From: an uncultured Winogradskyella sp.
GTDB taxonomy: Bacteria > Bacteroidota > Bacteroidia > Flavobacteriales > Flavobacteriaceae
Assembly (NCBI RefSeq): GCF_947496485.1
Contig: NZ_CANMCZ010000001.1
Coordinates: 367,596 to 431,595 of the forward strand
Direction of reading: 5' to 3'
DNA length: 64,000 nt
Shown here piece after piece: positions 1-7,881 of the stretch (position 1 is the stretch's first letter; every line of letters begins with the position of its first letter). Below the pieces are notes generated by a model that saw only the letters and a program-made list of their open reading frames with translations, had not been told where the DNA came from and did not search any database. Position numbers and translations under genes: made by a program.

Positions 1-2197
1 TAATTTCTTCAAGCAAGTGGTTTTGTGCTTTTAGTTTGGTTTCTGGTTTAAATAAATCGAAATAAATGCCTAGCAAATAACTTGTTTGGGTTTGTCTGTC
101 CTGTTTAAACTTTCCGTTTTCATCAAAAAATTCATTTTCAAATGCATTAGCAACAGTTTTATATAAGGCTGCATATTTTTTTTCATCATCTGTTTTGCCT
201 AAAACACCAGCAATTTTAGATATTAAATGCGCAGAATGCGCAAAATAAGCCGTATTAATTAACTCTTTTGGTGTATCGCCTCTATTTGCTTTTTTAAGTG
301 TTTCAGATGGATAAGGTTGTAACCAATCTCCAAACGAATGCATTATTGGTATATAAGGTTTCTTTTTAACTTTTGATTGATAGTACCCAACCCATTTTTT
401 CGCCGATTCATAGCTTTCTTCAAGTACTGTAATATCTCCTGTGATATTGTAAATATCCCAAGGGACAATAACACAGGCATCTCCCCAACCAGAACCTCCG
501 TTTTTGTTTTGCAATACATCTGGCACTATAAAAGGTACTAAACCGTTTTTGTGTTCAGACTGATTTTCTCTTAAACTTTGCAACCAAGCTGTCCAAAATG
601 CATGTGTATCATAATTAAACAATGCTGTTGGCGCAATGACTTGAGCATCTCCTGTCCAACCCAAACGTTCATCGCGTTGCGGGCAATCTGTTGGAATATC
701 GAAAAAATTACCTCGCAAACCCCAAGTAATATTCTCTTGAAGTTGATTCAGCTTATCATGTGATGATGTAAATGTACCTTTATCTTCAAAATCTGTATGC
801 TGTACCAAACCTTGAACCCAATTTGATTCTGGTTTTACTTGTTCATCATAACCACTTAATTCCACATATTGAAAACCGTGAAAGGTGAATTTAGGTGTGT
901 ATTCTATAACGCCGTCTTTAGATGCTATATAATAATCTGTGGAATGCGCCGAACGGTAATTTTTGGTGTAGAATGTTCTATCTGCTAATAACATTTCAGA
1001 AAAACGAATTTTTAAGGTATCCCCTTTTTTCATGGGTACTTTTAGCTTGGGCACGCCAACCATATTCTGTTTTAAATCAAAAATAGCTAAATTATCATGT
1101 GCTGAAATTAGTTCTACATCATCAATAATGGTTTTATTTTTTACAGTATGATGTCTTTTTGGTTCATGTTTTACGTCAAAAGACATTGATTCTGCTTCTA
1201 AAGTTTCCCAAGACACATCATCGAATTCCGCATTTCTCCAATTTGGAATTTCAAAATTTGAGTCGTAAACCTCACCATCATAAATACTTGCTAATCGTAT
1301 TGGTCCGTTAGTAGTACCTTTCCAAGATTCGTCTGATATAATCGTTTGTTTAGAACCGTCTTTCATCGTTATTTCTAACTGACAAAGAATTTTGGGTGAT
1401 GAAAAATTATCGTAAAGTGCAGTTCTTCTGCTAATTCTTCCTGAATGCCATCCAGAAGCTAATTCTACAGCGATTGCATTATTTCCTGTTTCTAAAAATC
1501 TTGTAACATCATAAGTCAATGTTTCTATGCGATGATTGTATGGCGTCCAACCTGGTGGCATGACATCATCACTTACATTTTTTCCATTTAAATGTACATC
1601 AAAAACCCCTTTTGCCGTAATGTACAATCTTGCAGAAGCAACATCCGAAGACAACTCAAATCCTTTTCTTAAATATTGTGGTCTGTGCATTAAAAATTTT
1701 CGAACGCCTTTAATGCTATCTTTTGCAGTATCTAATCCTGCCCATTTGGCTTTCCAATCGGCATTATGCAGCAAGCCTAATTCAAAAGTATTTATGTCGC
1801 TCCAATCTGAAGCCTTTTCATCTTGGTTCCAATAGCGTACTTGCCAAAACACCTTTTGTCGAGATTGTAATTCCGAACCTTGATACTTTACAAAAGTAGA
1901 TTGAGAACTCTTTTGTTTTTTAGAATCCCACAAATCTGGATTATTTGGTAATAAATTCGCTGAAGATGCCACAACGATTTGGTATGCCGATTGTGATTTA
2001 ATGTCTTCTGAAACCGGTAATTGCCATGAAAATGTTGGATTAGCATTGTAAAAGCCTATTGGGTTTACAAAATTTTCAGAAAGCTTTAAAGATTGAGGTC
2101 TCTTTATTTCTTCCTGATTGCACGACACGCAAACGAAAAATGACACAATGCAGCACCAAAATAATAAGGGAAGTTTTGATTTTTTTGATTGTTTCAT
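1..2197 (-). CDS. alpha-L-rhamnosidase, GH78 (3' end beyond window)
   Basis: Reading frame from an ATG at 2197 that runs off the left edge (732 codons visible, no stop), so the C-terminus is missing. The N-terminus is a lipoprotein signal with lipobox VCVSC (Cys26), predicting a periplasmic or surface lipoprotein. An Ig-like domain follows (about residues 35-150, with FVKYQG and WQVRYWN motifs), then a sugar-binding jelly roll, then the (alpha/alpha)6 catalytic domain with the hallmark PTDCPQRDERLGWTGDAQ containing the acidic catalytic residues. The family hydrolyses terminal alpha-L-rhamnose, the main neutral sugar of ulvan. It has its own regulon promoter (2254-2298), divergent from the 2413 operon. 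Family call is firm; the exact substrate is inferred. Confidence 0.9.
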   Translation of the reverse strand, partial: MKQSKKSKLPLLFWCCIVSFFVCVSCNQEEIKRPQSLKLSENFVNPIGFYNANPTFSWQLPVSEDIKSQSAYQIVVASSANLLPNNPDLWDSKKQKSSQSTFVKYQGSELQSRQKVFWQVRYWNQDEKASDWSDINTFELGLLHNADWKAKWAGLDTAKDSIKGVRKFLMHRPQYLRKGFELSSDVASARLYITAKGVFDVHLNGKNVSDDVMPPGWTPYNHRIETLTYDVTRFLETGNNAIAVELASGWHSGRISRRTALYDNFSSPKILCQLEITMKDGSKQTIISDESWKGTTNGPIRLASIYDGEVYDSNFEIPNWRNAEFDDVSWETLEAESMSFDVKHEPKRHHTVKNKTIIDDVELISAHDNLAIFDLKQNMVGVPKLKVPMKKGDTLKIRFSEMLLADRTFYTKNYRSAHSTDYYIASKDGVIEYTPKFTFHGFQYVELSGYDEQVKPESNWVQGLVQHTDFEDKGTFTSSHDKLNQLQENITWGLRGNFFDIPTDCPQRDERLGWTGDAQVIAPTALFNYDTHAFWTAWLQSLRENQSEHKNGLVPFIVPDVLQNKNGGSGWGDACVIVPWDIYNITGDITVLEESYESAKKWVGYYQSKVKKKPYIPIMHSFGDWLQPYPSETLKKANRGDTPKELINTAYFAHSAHLISKIAGVLGKTDDEKKYAALYKTVANAFENEFFDENGKFKQDRQTQTSYLLGIYFDLFKPETKLKAQNHLLEEI

Positions 2198-2253
2198 TTT
2201 ACATACACTGAGCTATATTTTTAAAGCTCTTCTAAGATTGACATAGTAATTAC

Positions 2254-2298
2254 CAAAGTCTAATTTTTTTCAATAAAAACTATCCTGTACAATTGGGT
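2254..2298 (-). promoter_or_regulatory. PUL regulon promoter for GH78 gene
   Basis: Proximal ATCCTG box (plus-strand reading) at 2282-2287 and a weak distal copy ATTGGG at 2292-2297, one 10-bp turn away. A -7-like CAAAGTCTA lies at 2254-2262. This is the least perfect -7 match of the set (offset by 1 bp). The gene start is at 2197. Confidence 0.6.
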
Positions 2299-2307
2299 AT
2301 TCACTAA

Positions 2308-2352
2308 ACAGAAAGTACAGGTCAGTTTTTAGGTAATGATATTTTAAATTTG
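2308..2352 (+). promoter_or_regulatory. PUL regulon promoter for four-carbon-acid operon
   Basis: Proximal box CAGGTC at 2318-2323, degenerate distal copy around 2308-2313, then exactly 21 bp to a perfect TAAATTTG (-7, TAnnTTTG) at 2345-2352. It shares the intergenic region with the oppositely oriented GH78 promoter. Confidence 0.75.
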
Positions 2353-2412
2353 GTATTTAACAATTAAATGATGCAAAAAAATACACTAATACAATCAAAA
2401 AAATAATTAATT

Positions 2413-3462
2413 ATGAGTAAAAACTACAATATTGCGGTTGTCCCAGGTGATGGCATTGGAAATGAAATTGTACCTGAAGGCTATAGAGTTTTAGAAGCAG
2501 TAGCCAAGAAGCATAACTTTGGTTTAACATCTAAAACCTTTGATTGGGGCGCAGGATACTATTTAAAGAATGGGAAATTCCTTCCAGATGAGGGCCTGGA
2601 AACACTTAAAAATTTTGATGCTGTATATTTTGGTTCAGTAGGATTACCAGCTGTTGATGATACACTTCCAGCAAAAGATTATACGTTTAAAGTTCGAACG
2701 ACTTTTAATCAATACGTCAATTACAGACCTGTGAGAACGTATCCTGGTGTACAAAGACCATTAAGAACTGAAAAGCACATCGATTTTATTATTATTAGAG
2801 AAAATGTAGAAGGCGAATTTGTTCAAATGGGAGGTCAGTATTTACCTGATGAGGCTAACGGCATGGGAATAGATACTAGTGTTTTTACTAGAAAAGGTAT
2901 TGAACGTGTGGCACATTTTGCATTTAAATTGGCTAGAAAAAGACGCAACAAAGTAACGCATATTACGAAGTCCAATACCTTGATTAACAGTTTATCTTAT
3001 TGGGATCGTATTATTGGAGAAGTGGCCGAACAATATCCAGATGTAGTGCATGATCAAATGTATATTGATAATTGTACCGCTAGTTTTGTTTTAAAACCAG
3101 AAGTTTTTGATGTCGTTTTAACAACTAATCTTTTTGGTGATATTTTAAGTGATTTAGGTGGAGCAATTATGGGAAGTCTAGGTCTTGGAGGAAGTGGTAA
3201 TATTAATCCTGAAAAAGAATTTCCATCAATGTTTGAACCTATTCATGGTTCTGCACCAGATATTGCCGGTCAAAATATTGCGAATCCTTATGGGCAAATC
3301 TGGTCTGCAGCCATTATGTTAGAGCATTTAGGCGAAGTTGAAGCTGCTAATAATATTATGGAAGCCATTGATAAATCTACCTCTGAGGGTGTTTTAACAA
3401 TTGATTTAGGTGGAAATGCAAAAACATCCGATGTAGCAGATGCAGTTATTAAAAACCTTTAA
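2413..3462 (+). CDS. tartrate dehydrogenase-like (isocitrate/isopropylmalate dehydrogenase family)
   Basis: A 349-residue cytoplasmic NAD(P)-dependent beta-decarboxylating dehydrogenase. It has the family N-terminus VVPGDGIGNE (about residues 9-18), the REN.EGEF substrate-loop region, the catalytic Lys in HITKSNTL, the metal-binding Asp in FGDILSDLGG, and the C-terminal EPIHGSAPDIAGQ adenine-binding motif. Length and the VYFGSVGLP/ADxxxPAKDYTFKVR style fit the tartrate/D-malate dehydrogenase branch (TtuC/DmlA) better than LeuB. First gene of a five-gene operon, 3 bp ahead of the cyclase gene. Next to a four-carbon acid-sugar kinase it may act on a phosphorylated or free C4 sugar acid, a role usually filled by PdxA-type dehydrogenases. 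That substrate is inference. Confidence 0.85.
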   Translation: MSKNYNIAVVPGDGIGNEIVPEGYRVLEAVAKKHNFGLTSKTFDWGAGYYLKNGKFLPDEGLETLKNFDAVYFGSVGLPAVDDTLPAKDYTFKVRTTFNQYVNYRPVRTYPGVQRPLRTEKHIDFIIIRENVEGEFVQMGGQYLPDEANGMGIDTSVFTRKGIERVAHFAFKLARKRRNKVTHITKSNTLINSLSYWDRIIGEVAEQYPDVVHDQMYIDNCTASFVLKPEVFDVVLTTNLFGDILSDLGGAIMGSLGLGGSGNINPEKEFPSMFEPIHGSAPDIAGQNIANPYGQIWSAAIMLEHLGEVEAANNIMEAIDKSTSEGVLTIDLGGNAKTSDVADAVIKNL

Positions 3463-3465
3463 AAA

Positions 3466-4098
3466 ATGCAAATTGTTGATCTTACATTAACCTATACAAA
3501 TAGTTCTACAGGCTTCTCAAAGGAAACTAGTAGAACTATTGAAAAAGACGGATGGAACGCAAGTACTTTATCTTTCTATTCGCATTGCGGCACACATATG
3601 GATGCCCCTATTCATTTTAATGTAAGTAATCAAACTATTGATAAAATCCCTGTTTCAGACTTTGTAGGTAAAGCTTGGGTTGTTGATGTTCGTCAAATAG
3701 GTCCAAAGGGATTAATAACAGTATCTCATATTTCTAAAGATATTTTGAATACATTTTCCTCTGGAGATAGTTTAATTTTTTGGACTGATTGGTCAAAATA
3801 TGTCAACACCTCAAAATATAGAGACGACTTACCAAGAATAAGTGAAGATTTAGCTAATTGGTGTGTTGAAAATAAAGTGAAAATGATTGGTGTTGAACCA
3901 CCTTCAGTTGCTGACGTGAATAATATTGAAGAAGTTACTAAAATTCATCAAATATTATTAAAAGGAGTTGTGATTATAGAAGGCTTAACCAATCTTGAAA
4001 AATTACAATCAAATTGTGTGGAATTAATTGCTTTACCTCTAAAAATAGGAGAGGGCGATGGTGCGCCAGCACGAGTTATAGCTATTGAAAAGTATTAA
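3466..4098 (+). CDS. cyclase-family metal hydrolase (kynurenine formamidase-like, PF04199)
   Basis: A 210-residue protein with no signal peptide. It carries the family metal-binding motif HCGTHMDAPIHF at residues 40-51 (His40, His44, Asp46, His50) and the late EGLTNL/ALPLKIGEGDGAPAR region typical of these hydrolases. Members open amides, esters or lactones. In this operon a lactonase step on a sugar-acid lactone is plausible but unproven. Its start is 3 bp after the previous stop, and its stop overlaps the next start by 1 bp (TAATG), indicating translational coupling. Not a true tryptophan-pathway gene by context. Confidence 0.8.
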   Translation: MQIVDLTLTYTNSSTGFSKETSRTIEKDGWNASTLSFYSHCGTHMDAPIHFNVSNQTIDKIPVSDFVGKAWVVDVRQIGPKGLITVSHISKDILNTFSSGDSLIFWTDWSKYVNTSKYRDDLPRISEDLANWCVENKVKMIGVEPPSVADVNNIEEVTKIHQILLKGVVIIEGLTNLEKLQSNCVELIALPLKIGEGDGAPARVIAIEKY

Positions 4099-5498
4099 TG
4101 AGCATACCAGTTACAGACATATTAAATAATTTACCTGAAGAAGACAGCACTAATTTTAGATCTAAAAATAAATCTTTATTCGAGGCTAACAACAAAGCTT
4201 GTATCGTTATAGATGATGATCCTACTGGTAATCAAACCGTTTATAATATACCATTATTAACAACATGGGATGTTGATACTTTGGTTTATGAACTAAAGCA
4301 ATCTTCAGTATTTTTTATTCTAACAAACTCTAGGAGTTTAAGTGCTGAACATTCAAAAAAAATCTATAAAGAAATAGCTCATAACATTAAAAAAGCTTCT
4401 GAAATTACTGGTAAAGATTTTACGCTTGTAAGTAGAAGTGATTCTACTTTACGCGGCCATTTTCCGTTGGAACCTAATACACTTAAAGATTCTTTGGGCT
4501 TAGACGAAGCTATTTCTGTTTTTATTCCGGTAATGTTTGAAGGCCATAGGGTTACCTTAAATGACACACACTTTATTATTGAAGGAGATGCTCTAATACC
4601 AGTTAGTGAAACACCTTTTGCGCAAGATCATTCTTTTAAATATTCACAATCAAATCTCAAAGCATATATTGAGGAAAAATCTCAAGGAGAAATCAAATCT
4701 TCAGAGGTGTATTCTTTTTCTTTGGACAGCATTAGAAATGCAGATACAGAAGTCCTTTCCGAAAGTATTCTCAAAATTCCAACTGGTCGTTATTGTATTT
4801 TTAATAGCCTAAATTATTGCGATTTAGATAAAGTTGCACATGCCTTATTGCTTGCTGAAAAATCTGGTAAACATGTTATTTATAGAACGTCAAGTTCATT
4901 TATACCTTCTTATATCGGTTTAGAGTCAAAGGGCTTAATTGATAAGGATAATTTGTTAAGCTATAAAACCAGTCATGGTGGATTAACCGTTGTTGGCTCT
5001 TATGTTAAAAAATCATCAGAACAACTTAAAAAGGCCTTAGAACTTTTTGATTCGAATACTATAATTGAGGTAGATATAGCAAGTATTTTAGGAGATGCTT
5101 CAAAGGATTACATAACATCTATAATTCAAAAAACAGATACCAATTTAAAATCTGGTAAGGATACTATTGTCTTTACCAGTAGAAAATTAGTAACCGGAAA
5201 AGATGCTTCATCGACTATAAACATAGCATCCACTATTTCTAACGCATTGGTTAGTATTATCAATGGTTTAAAAACAAGACCTAAGTACCTAATTGCCAAA
5301 GGTGGTATTACATCACATGATTTGGCTACTAAAGGTTTAAAAATGAAACGTTCTGAAGTCATTGGGCAAATAAAGCAAGGTATTCCTGTTTGGAAAATGG
5401 GAAATGATACCAAATTCCCAAAATTACATTTTATCGTATTTCCAGGTAATGTTGGAACTACGAATACATTAAAAGAAGTAATAACTAAACTATCATAA
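4098..5498 (+). CDS. four-carbon acid sugar kinase family protein (DUF1537-type)
   Basis: A 466-residue cytoplasmic kinase. The N-terminal sugar-binding domain has the signature IDDDPTGNQT (residues 38-47) and SRSDSTLRGHFPLE. The C-terminal nucleotide-binding domain has FTSRKLVTG, AKGGITSHD and FPGNVGT. The family (OtnK/DtnK/LtnK) phosphorylates C4 sugar acids such as threonate or erythronate, normally followed by a PdxA-type dehydrogenase and an aldolase or decarboxylase. Here the partner dehydrogenase is instead the tartrate-dehydrogenase-like protein at 2413. Coupled to the cyclase gene by a 1-bp overlap and 1 bp before the MFS gene. Which acid is used cannot be read from the sequence. Confidence 0.85.
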   Translation: MSIPVTDILNNLPEEDSTNFRSKNKSLFEANNKACIVIDDDPTGNQTVYNIPLLTTWDVDTLVYELKQSSVFFILTNSRSLSAEHSKKIYKEIAHNIKKASEITGKDFTLVSRSDSTLRGHFPLEPNTLKDSLGLDEAISVFIPVMFEGHRVTLNDTHFIIEGDALIPVSETPFAQDHSFKYSQSNLKAYIEEKSQGEIKSSEVYSFSLDSIRNADTEVLSESILKIPTGRYCIFNSLNYCDLDKVAHALLLAEKSGKHVIYRTSSSFIPSYIGLESKGLIDKDNLLSYKTSHGGLTVVGSYVKKSSEQLKKALELFDSNTIIEVDIASILGDASKDYITSIIQKTDTNLKSGKDTIVFTSRKLVTGKDASSTINIASTISNALVSIINGLKTRPKYLIAKGGITSHDLATKGLKMKRSEVIGQIKQGIPVWKMGNDTKFPKLHFIVFPGNVGTTNTLKEVITKLS

Positions 5499-5499
5499 T

Positions 5500-6765
5500 A
5501 TGGGCACTCGCATACCAACAAAAAGATATGGTTTCTTTTTAGGATCATTTTTAATAACGCTTTTATTGTATGTTGATCGCGTGTGTATTTCATCAGCAAA
5601 AGATTCAATAAGTGCCGATTTAAGTCTTACCGATATTCAAATGGGATGGGTTTTAAGTGCATTTGCTTTGGGCTACGCCTTATTTCAGGTTCCTGGAGGC
5701 ACGTTAGGAGATAAATATGGTGTGCGACGAGTAATGACCACAATTATGGTGTTATGGTCAATTTTTACCGCATTAACAGGAGTTGCATGGAATTATATTT
5801 CTATGCTGTTTTTTAGGTTTGTTTTTGGAGCTGGAGAAGCAGGAGCCTTTCCAAATATTTCAAGAGCCGCTTTTTCTTGGGTGCCTACAAAAGAAAGAGG
5901 CATCTTTCAAGGTATAAATTTTTCTGGTTCCAGACTAGGTGCTGCTTTCGCTTTGCCTTTAGTAGCATACTTAATTGATGTTTGGGGATGGAAAAATATA
6001 TTTTATTTTTTCGGTGCAATAGGAGTCGTTTTCGCTGTATTGTTTTTTACATTATTCAGAAATAAACCAGAGGAACACTCAGGTTTATCCGATATTGAAA
6101 AAGAATATATTGTAAAAAATAGACAGCAAGAAGTTGAAAAAATAGGAGGAAATCTGCCCATAAAAACGGTTTTAAGGTCTAAAAACGTGATACTGGCTAT
6201 GATTCAGTACATAGGAAGCAACTTTATTTTCTTTTTTATGTTAACGTGGTTATTCCCTTATATAAAGGCCAAATATGAACTTAGCTTGGTAACAACTGGT
6301 TTTTACGCTATGCTACCTCTATTAGCTGGTGCGGTAGGAAATTGGGTGTCTGGCTTTATGGTAGATAGCATTTATAAAAAAGGGAAATGGAAACAATCCA
6401 GACAAATACCAGCTACCATTGGTTTTATTTTAGTAGTAATTGGCATATTATCAAGTTTATATATGGACACTGCTTTAGCATCTGTTTTATGTTTATCAGT
6501 TGCTATTTTTGGTGCCGACATGACCTTAAGTCCATCTTGGTCGTTCTGCATGGATATTGGTGAAGAGAATTCTGGTAAAGTATCTGGTATGATGAATATG
6601 GCAGGGAATTTAGGAGCATTTTCAACAGCTTTGGCATTTCCCTACTTACGCGATTGGACAGGCTCTGACGAACCCTTCTTTTATGTTGCGGCTGTCTTAG
6701 GAGTAATAGCTATATTCTGTTGGTCTTTTATGAACCCAAACAAAAAACTAAATGATGACATCTAA
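5500..6765 (+). CDS. MFS transporter, anion:cation symporter (hexuronate/sugar-acid) type
   Basis: A 421-residue inner-membrane protein with about 12 hydrophobic segments. MFS signatures include LSDIQMGWVLSAFALGYALF after TM1, the loop 2-3 motif GDKYGVRR, and FRFVFGAGEAGAFPN in TM4, as in the ExuT/GudP/DgoT anion-symporter group that carries hexuronates and sugar acids. It sits between kinase and oxidoreductase genes in the operon, so it probably imports the acid that the operon degrades. The last 14 bases overlap the next gene. Confidence 0.88.
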   Translation: MGTRIPTKRYGFFLGSFLITLLLYVDRVCISSAKDSISADLSLTDIQMGWVLSAFALGYALFQVPGGTLGDKYGVRRVMTTIMVLWSIFTALTGVAWNYISMLFFRFVFGAGEAGAFPNISRAAFSWVPTKERGIFQGINFSGSRLGAAFALPLVAYLIDVWGWKNIFYFFGAIGVVFAVLFFTLFRNKPEEHSGLSDIEKEYIVKNRQQEVEKIGGNLPIKTVLRSKNVILAMIQYIGSNFIFFFMLTWLFPYIKAKYELSLVTTGFYAMLPLLAGAVGNWVSGFMVDSIYKKGKWKQSRQIPATIGFILVVIGILSSLYMDTALASVLCLSVAIFGADMTLSPSWSFCMDIGEENSGKVSGMMNMAGNLGAFSTALAFPYLRDWTGSDEPFFYVAAVLGVIAIFCWSFMNPNKKLNDDI

Positions 6766-7780
6766 ATTAAAAGGGGTTGCTATAGGAGCAGGATATTTTA
6801 GTAAGTTTCAATATGAAGCGTGGACTCGTATTCCTGAAGTTGAAATAACGGCACTCTGTAATTCAAATTTAGAACGTGCAAAAGGTATTATGGAACCTTA
6901 TGGTGTTAAGAATCACTATACAGATTATAAAGAAATGATTCTTAAAGAAAAACCAGATTTTGTAGACATCATAACACCACCCGAAACACATTTTGAAATG
7001 TGCAAGTTTGCTGCAGATCATGGTGTACATATAATTTGTCAAAAACCTTTGGCTCCAACTATTGAGGAGTCACAAAAAATTGTGGACTATGTTTCTAAAA
7101 AAAATGTTCGATTTGTGGTACACGAAAATTTCAGGTTTCAACCATGGCATAGAGAAATAAAGAAAATAATAAATCATGACGAAATCGGAGAACTTTTTAG
7201 TCTTAACTTTAGGTCTCGTATGGGAGATGGTTGGGGAGAAGATGCCTATTTAGCAAGGCAACCCTATTTTAGAGATTATAAAAAGTTGCTTATTTATGAA
7301 ACGGGTGTGCATTTTATAGATACCTTCCGTTATCATGCCGGAGAAGTTAAAAGTATATATGCTATTTTAAAAAGGTTGAACCCAGTTATTAAGGGAGAAG
7401 ATTCAGGTTTAATGTTATTAAATTTTGAAAACAACTCTCATGCTATTTGGGACGCAAATAGATATAATGAAAACAATTTCAAAAAATCGCGCTATACTTT
7501 TGGTGAATATTTAATTGATGGCTCTAAAGGCTCAATTCGGTTATATTCTGATGGAAACATTACTATTCAACATTTAGGAGAAAAAGAGAAAAAACATGAG
7601 TATGTGCACAACGATATTGGTTTTGCTGGTGATTGTTGTTATATCTTCCAGAGGGATTTTATTGATAAACTTATTTCTGGAGATAAGTTCGAAACCAGCG
7701 GAGAAAACTATTTAAAAACCCTACAAGCTCAAGACGCTGTTTATAAATCTGCAGAAATCAATAGACCTATTTTTTTTTAA
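6752..7780 (+). CDS. Gfo/Idh/MocA family oxidoreductase
   Basis: A 342-residue protein without a signal peptide. The N-terminal Rossmann fold has GVAIGAGYFS (residues 8-17). QKP (97-99) replaces the usual EKP, keeping catalytic Lys98. The C-terminal sheet domain has YETGVHFIDTFRYH with the family catalytic His. Members oxidise or reduce sugars and sugar acids with NAD(P), including C3 oxidation to 3-keto sugars. It starts 14 bp inside the MFS gene (ATGATG; the second Met at 6755 is equally possible) and ends the operon. No strong terminator is visible between it and the convergent lyase gene at 7882. Confidence 0.87.
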   Translation: MMTSKLKGVAIGAGYFSKFQYEAWTRIPEVEITALCNSNLERAKGIMEPYGVKNHYTDYKEMILKEKPDFVDIITPPETHFEMCKFAADHGVHIICQKPLAPTIEESQKIVDYVSKKNVRFVVHENFRFQPWHREIKKIINHDEIGELFSLNFRSRMGDGWGEDAYLARQPYFRDYKKLLIYETGVHFIDTFRYHAGEVKSIYAILKRLNPVIKGEDSGLMLLNFENNSHAIWDANRYNENNFKKSRYTFGEYLIDGSKGSIRLYSDGNITIQHLGEKEKKHEYVHNDIGFAGDCCYIFQRDFIDKLISGDKFETSGENYLKTLQAQDAVYKSAEINRPIFF

Positions 7781-7881
7781 TTAATTATAATACAAACAAA
7801 AGCCAGAAAAGATAAACTTTCCCTGAATCTGTAATAAATTATTATGCCAATACCAAGACTTAATTTAAGGGCTATATCTAT

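Noticed and set aside
578..1835. Plus-strand frames at 578-763 and 1536-1835
   Set aside because: They are antisense shadows of the GH78 gene running off the left edge, whose minus-strand frame has clear family motifs.
3466..4098. Kynurenine formamidase of tryptophan breakdown
   Set aside because: Only the broad cyclase family is supported; no other kynurenine-pathway gene is present and the operon is of sugar-acid type.
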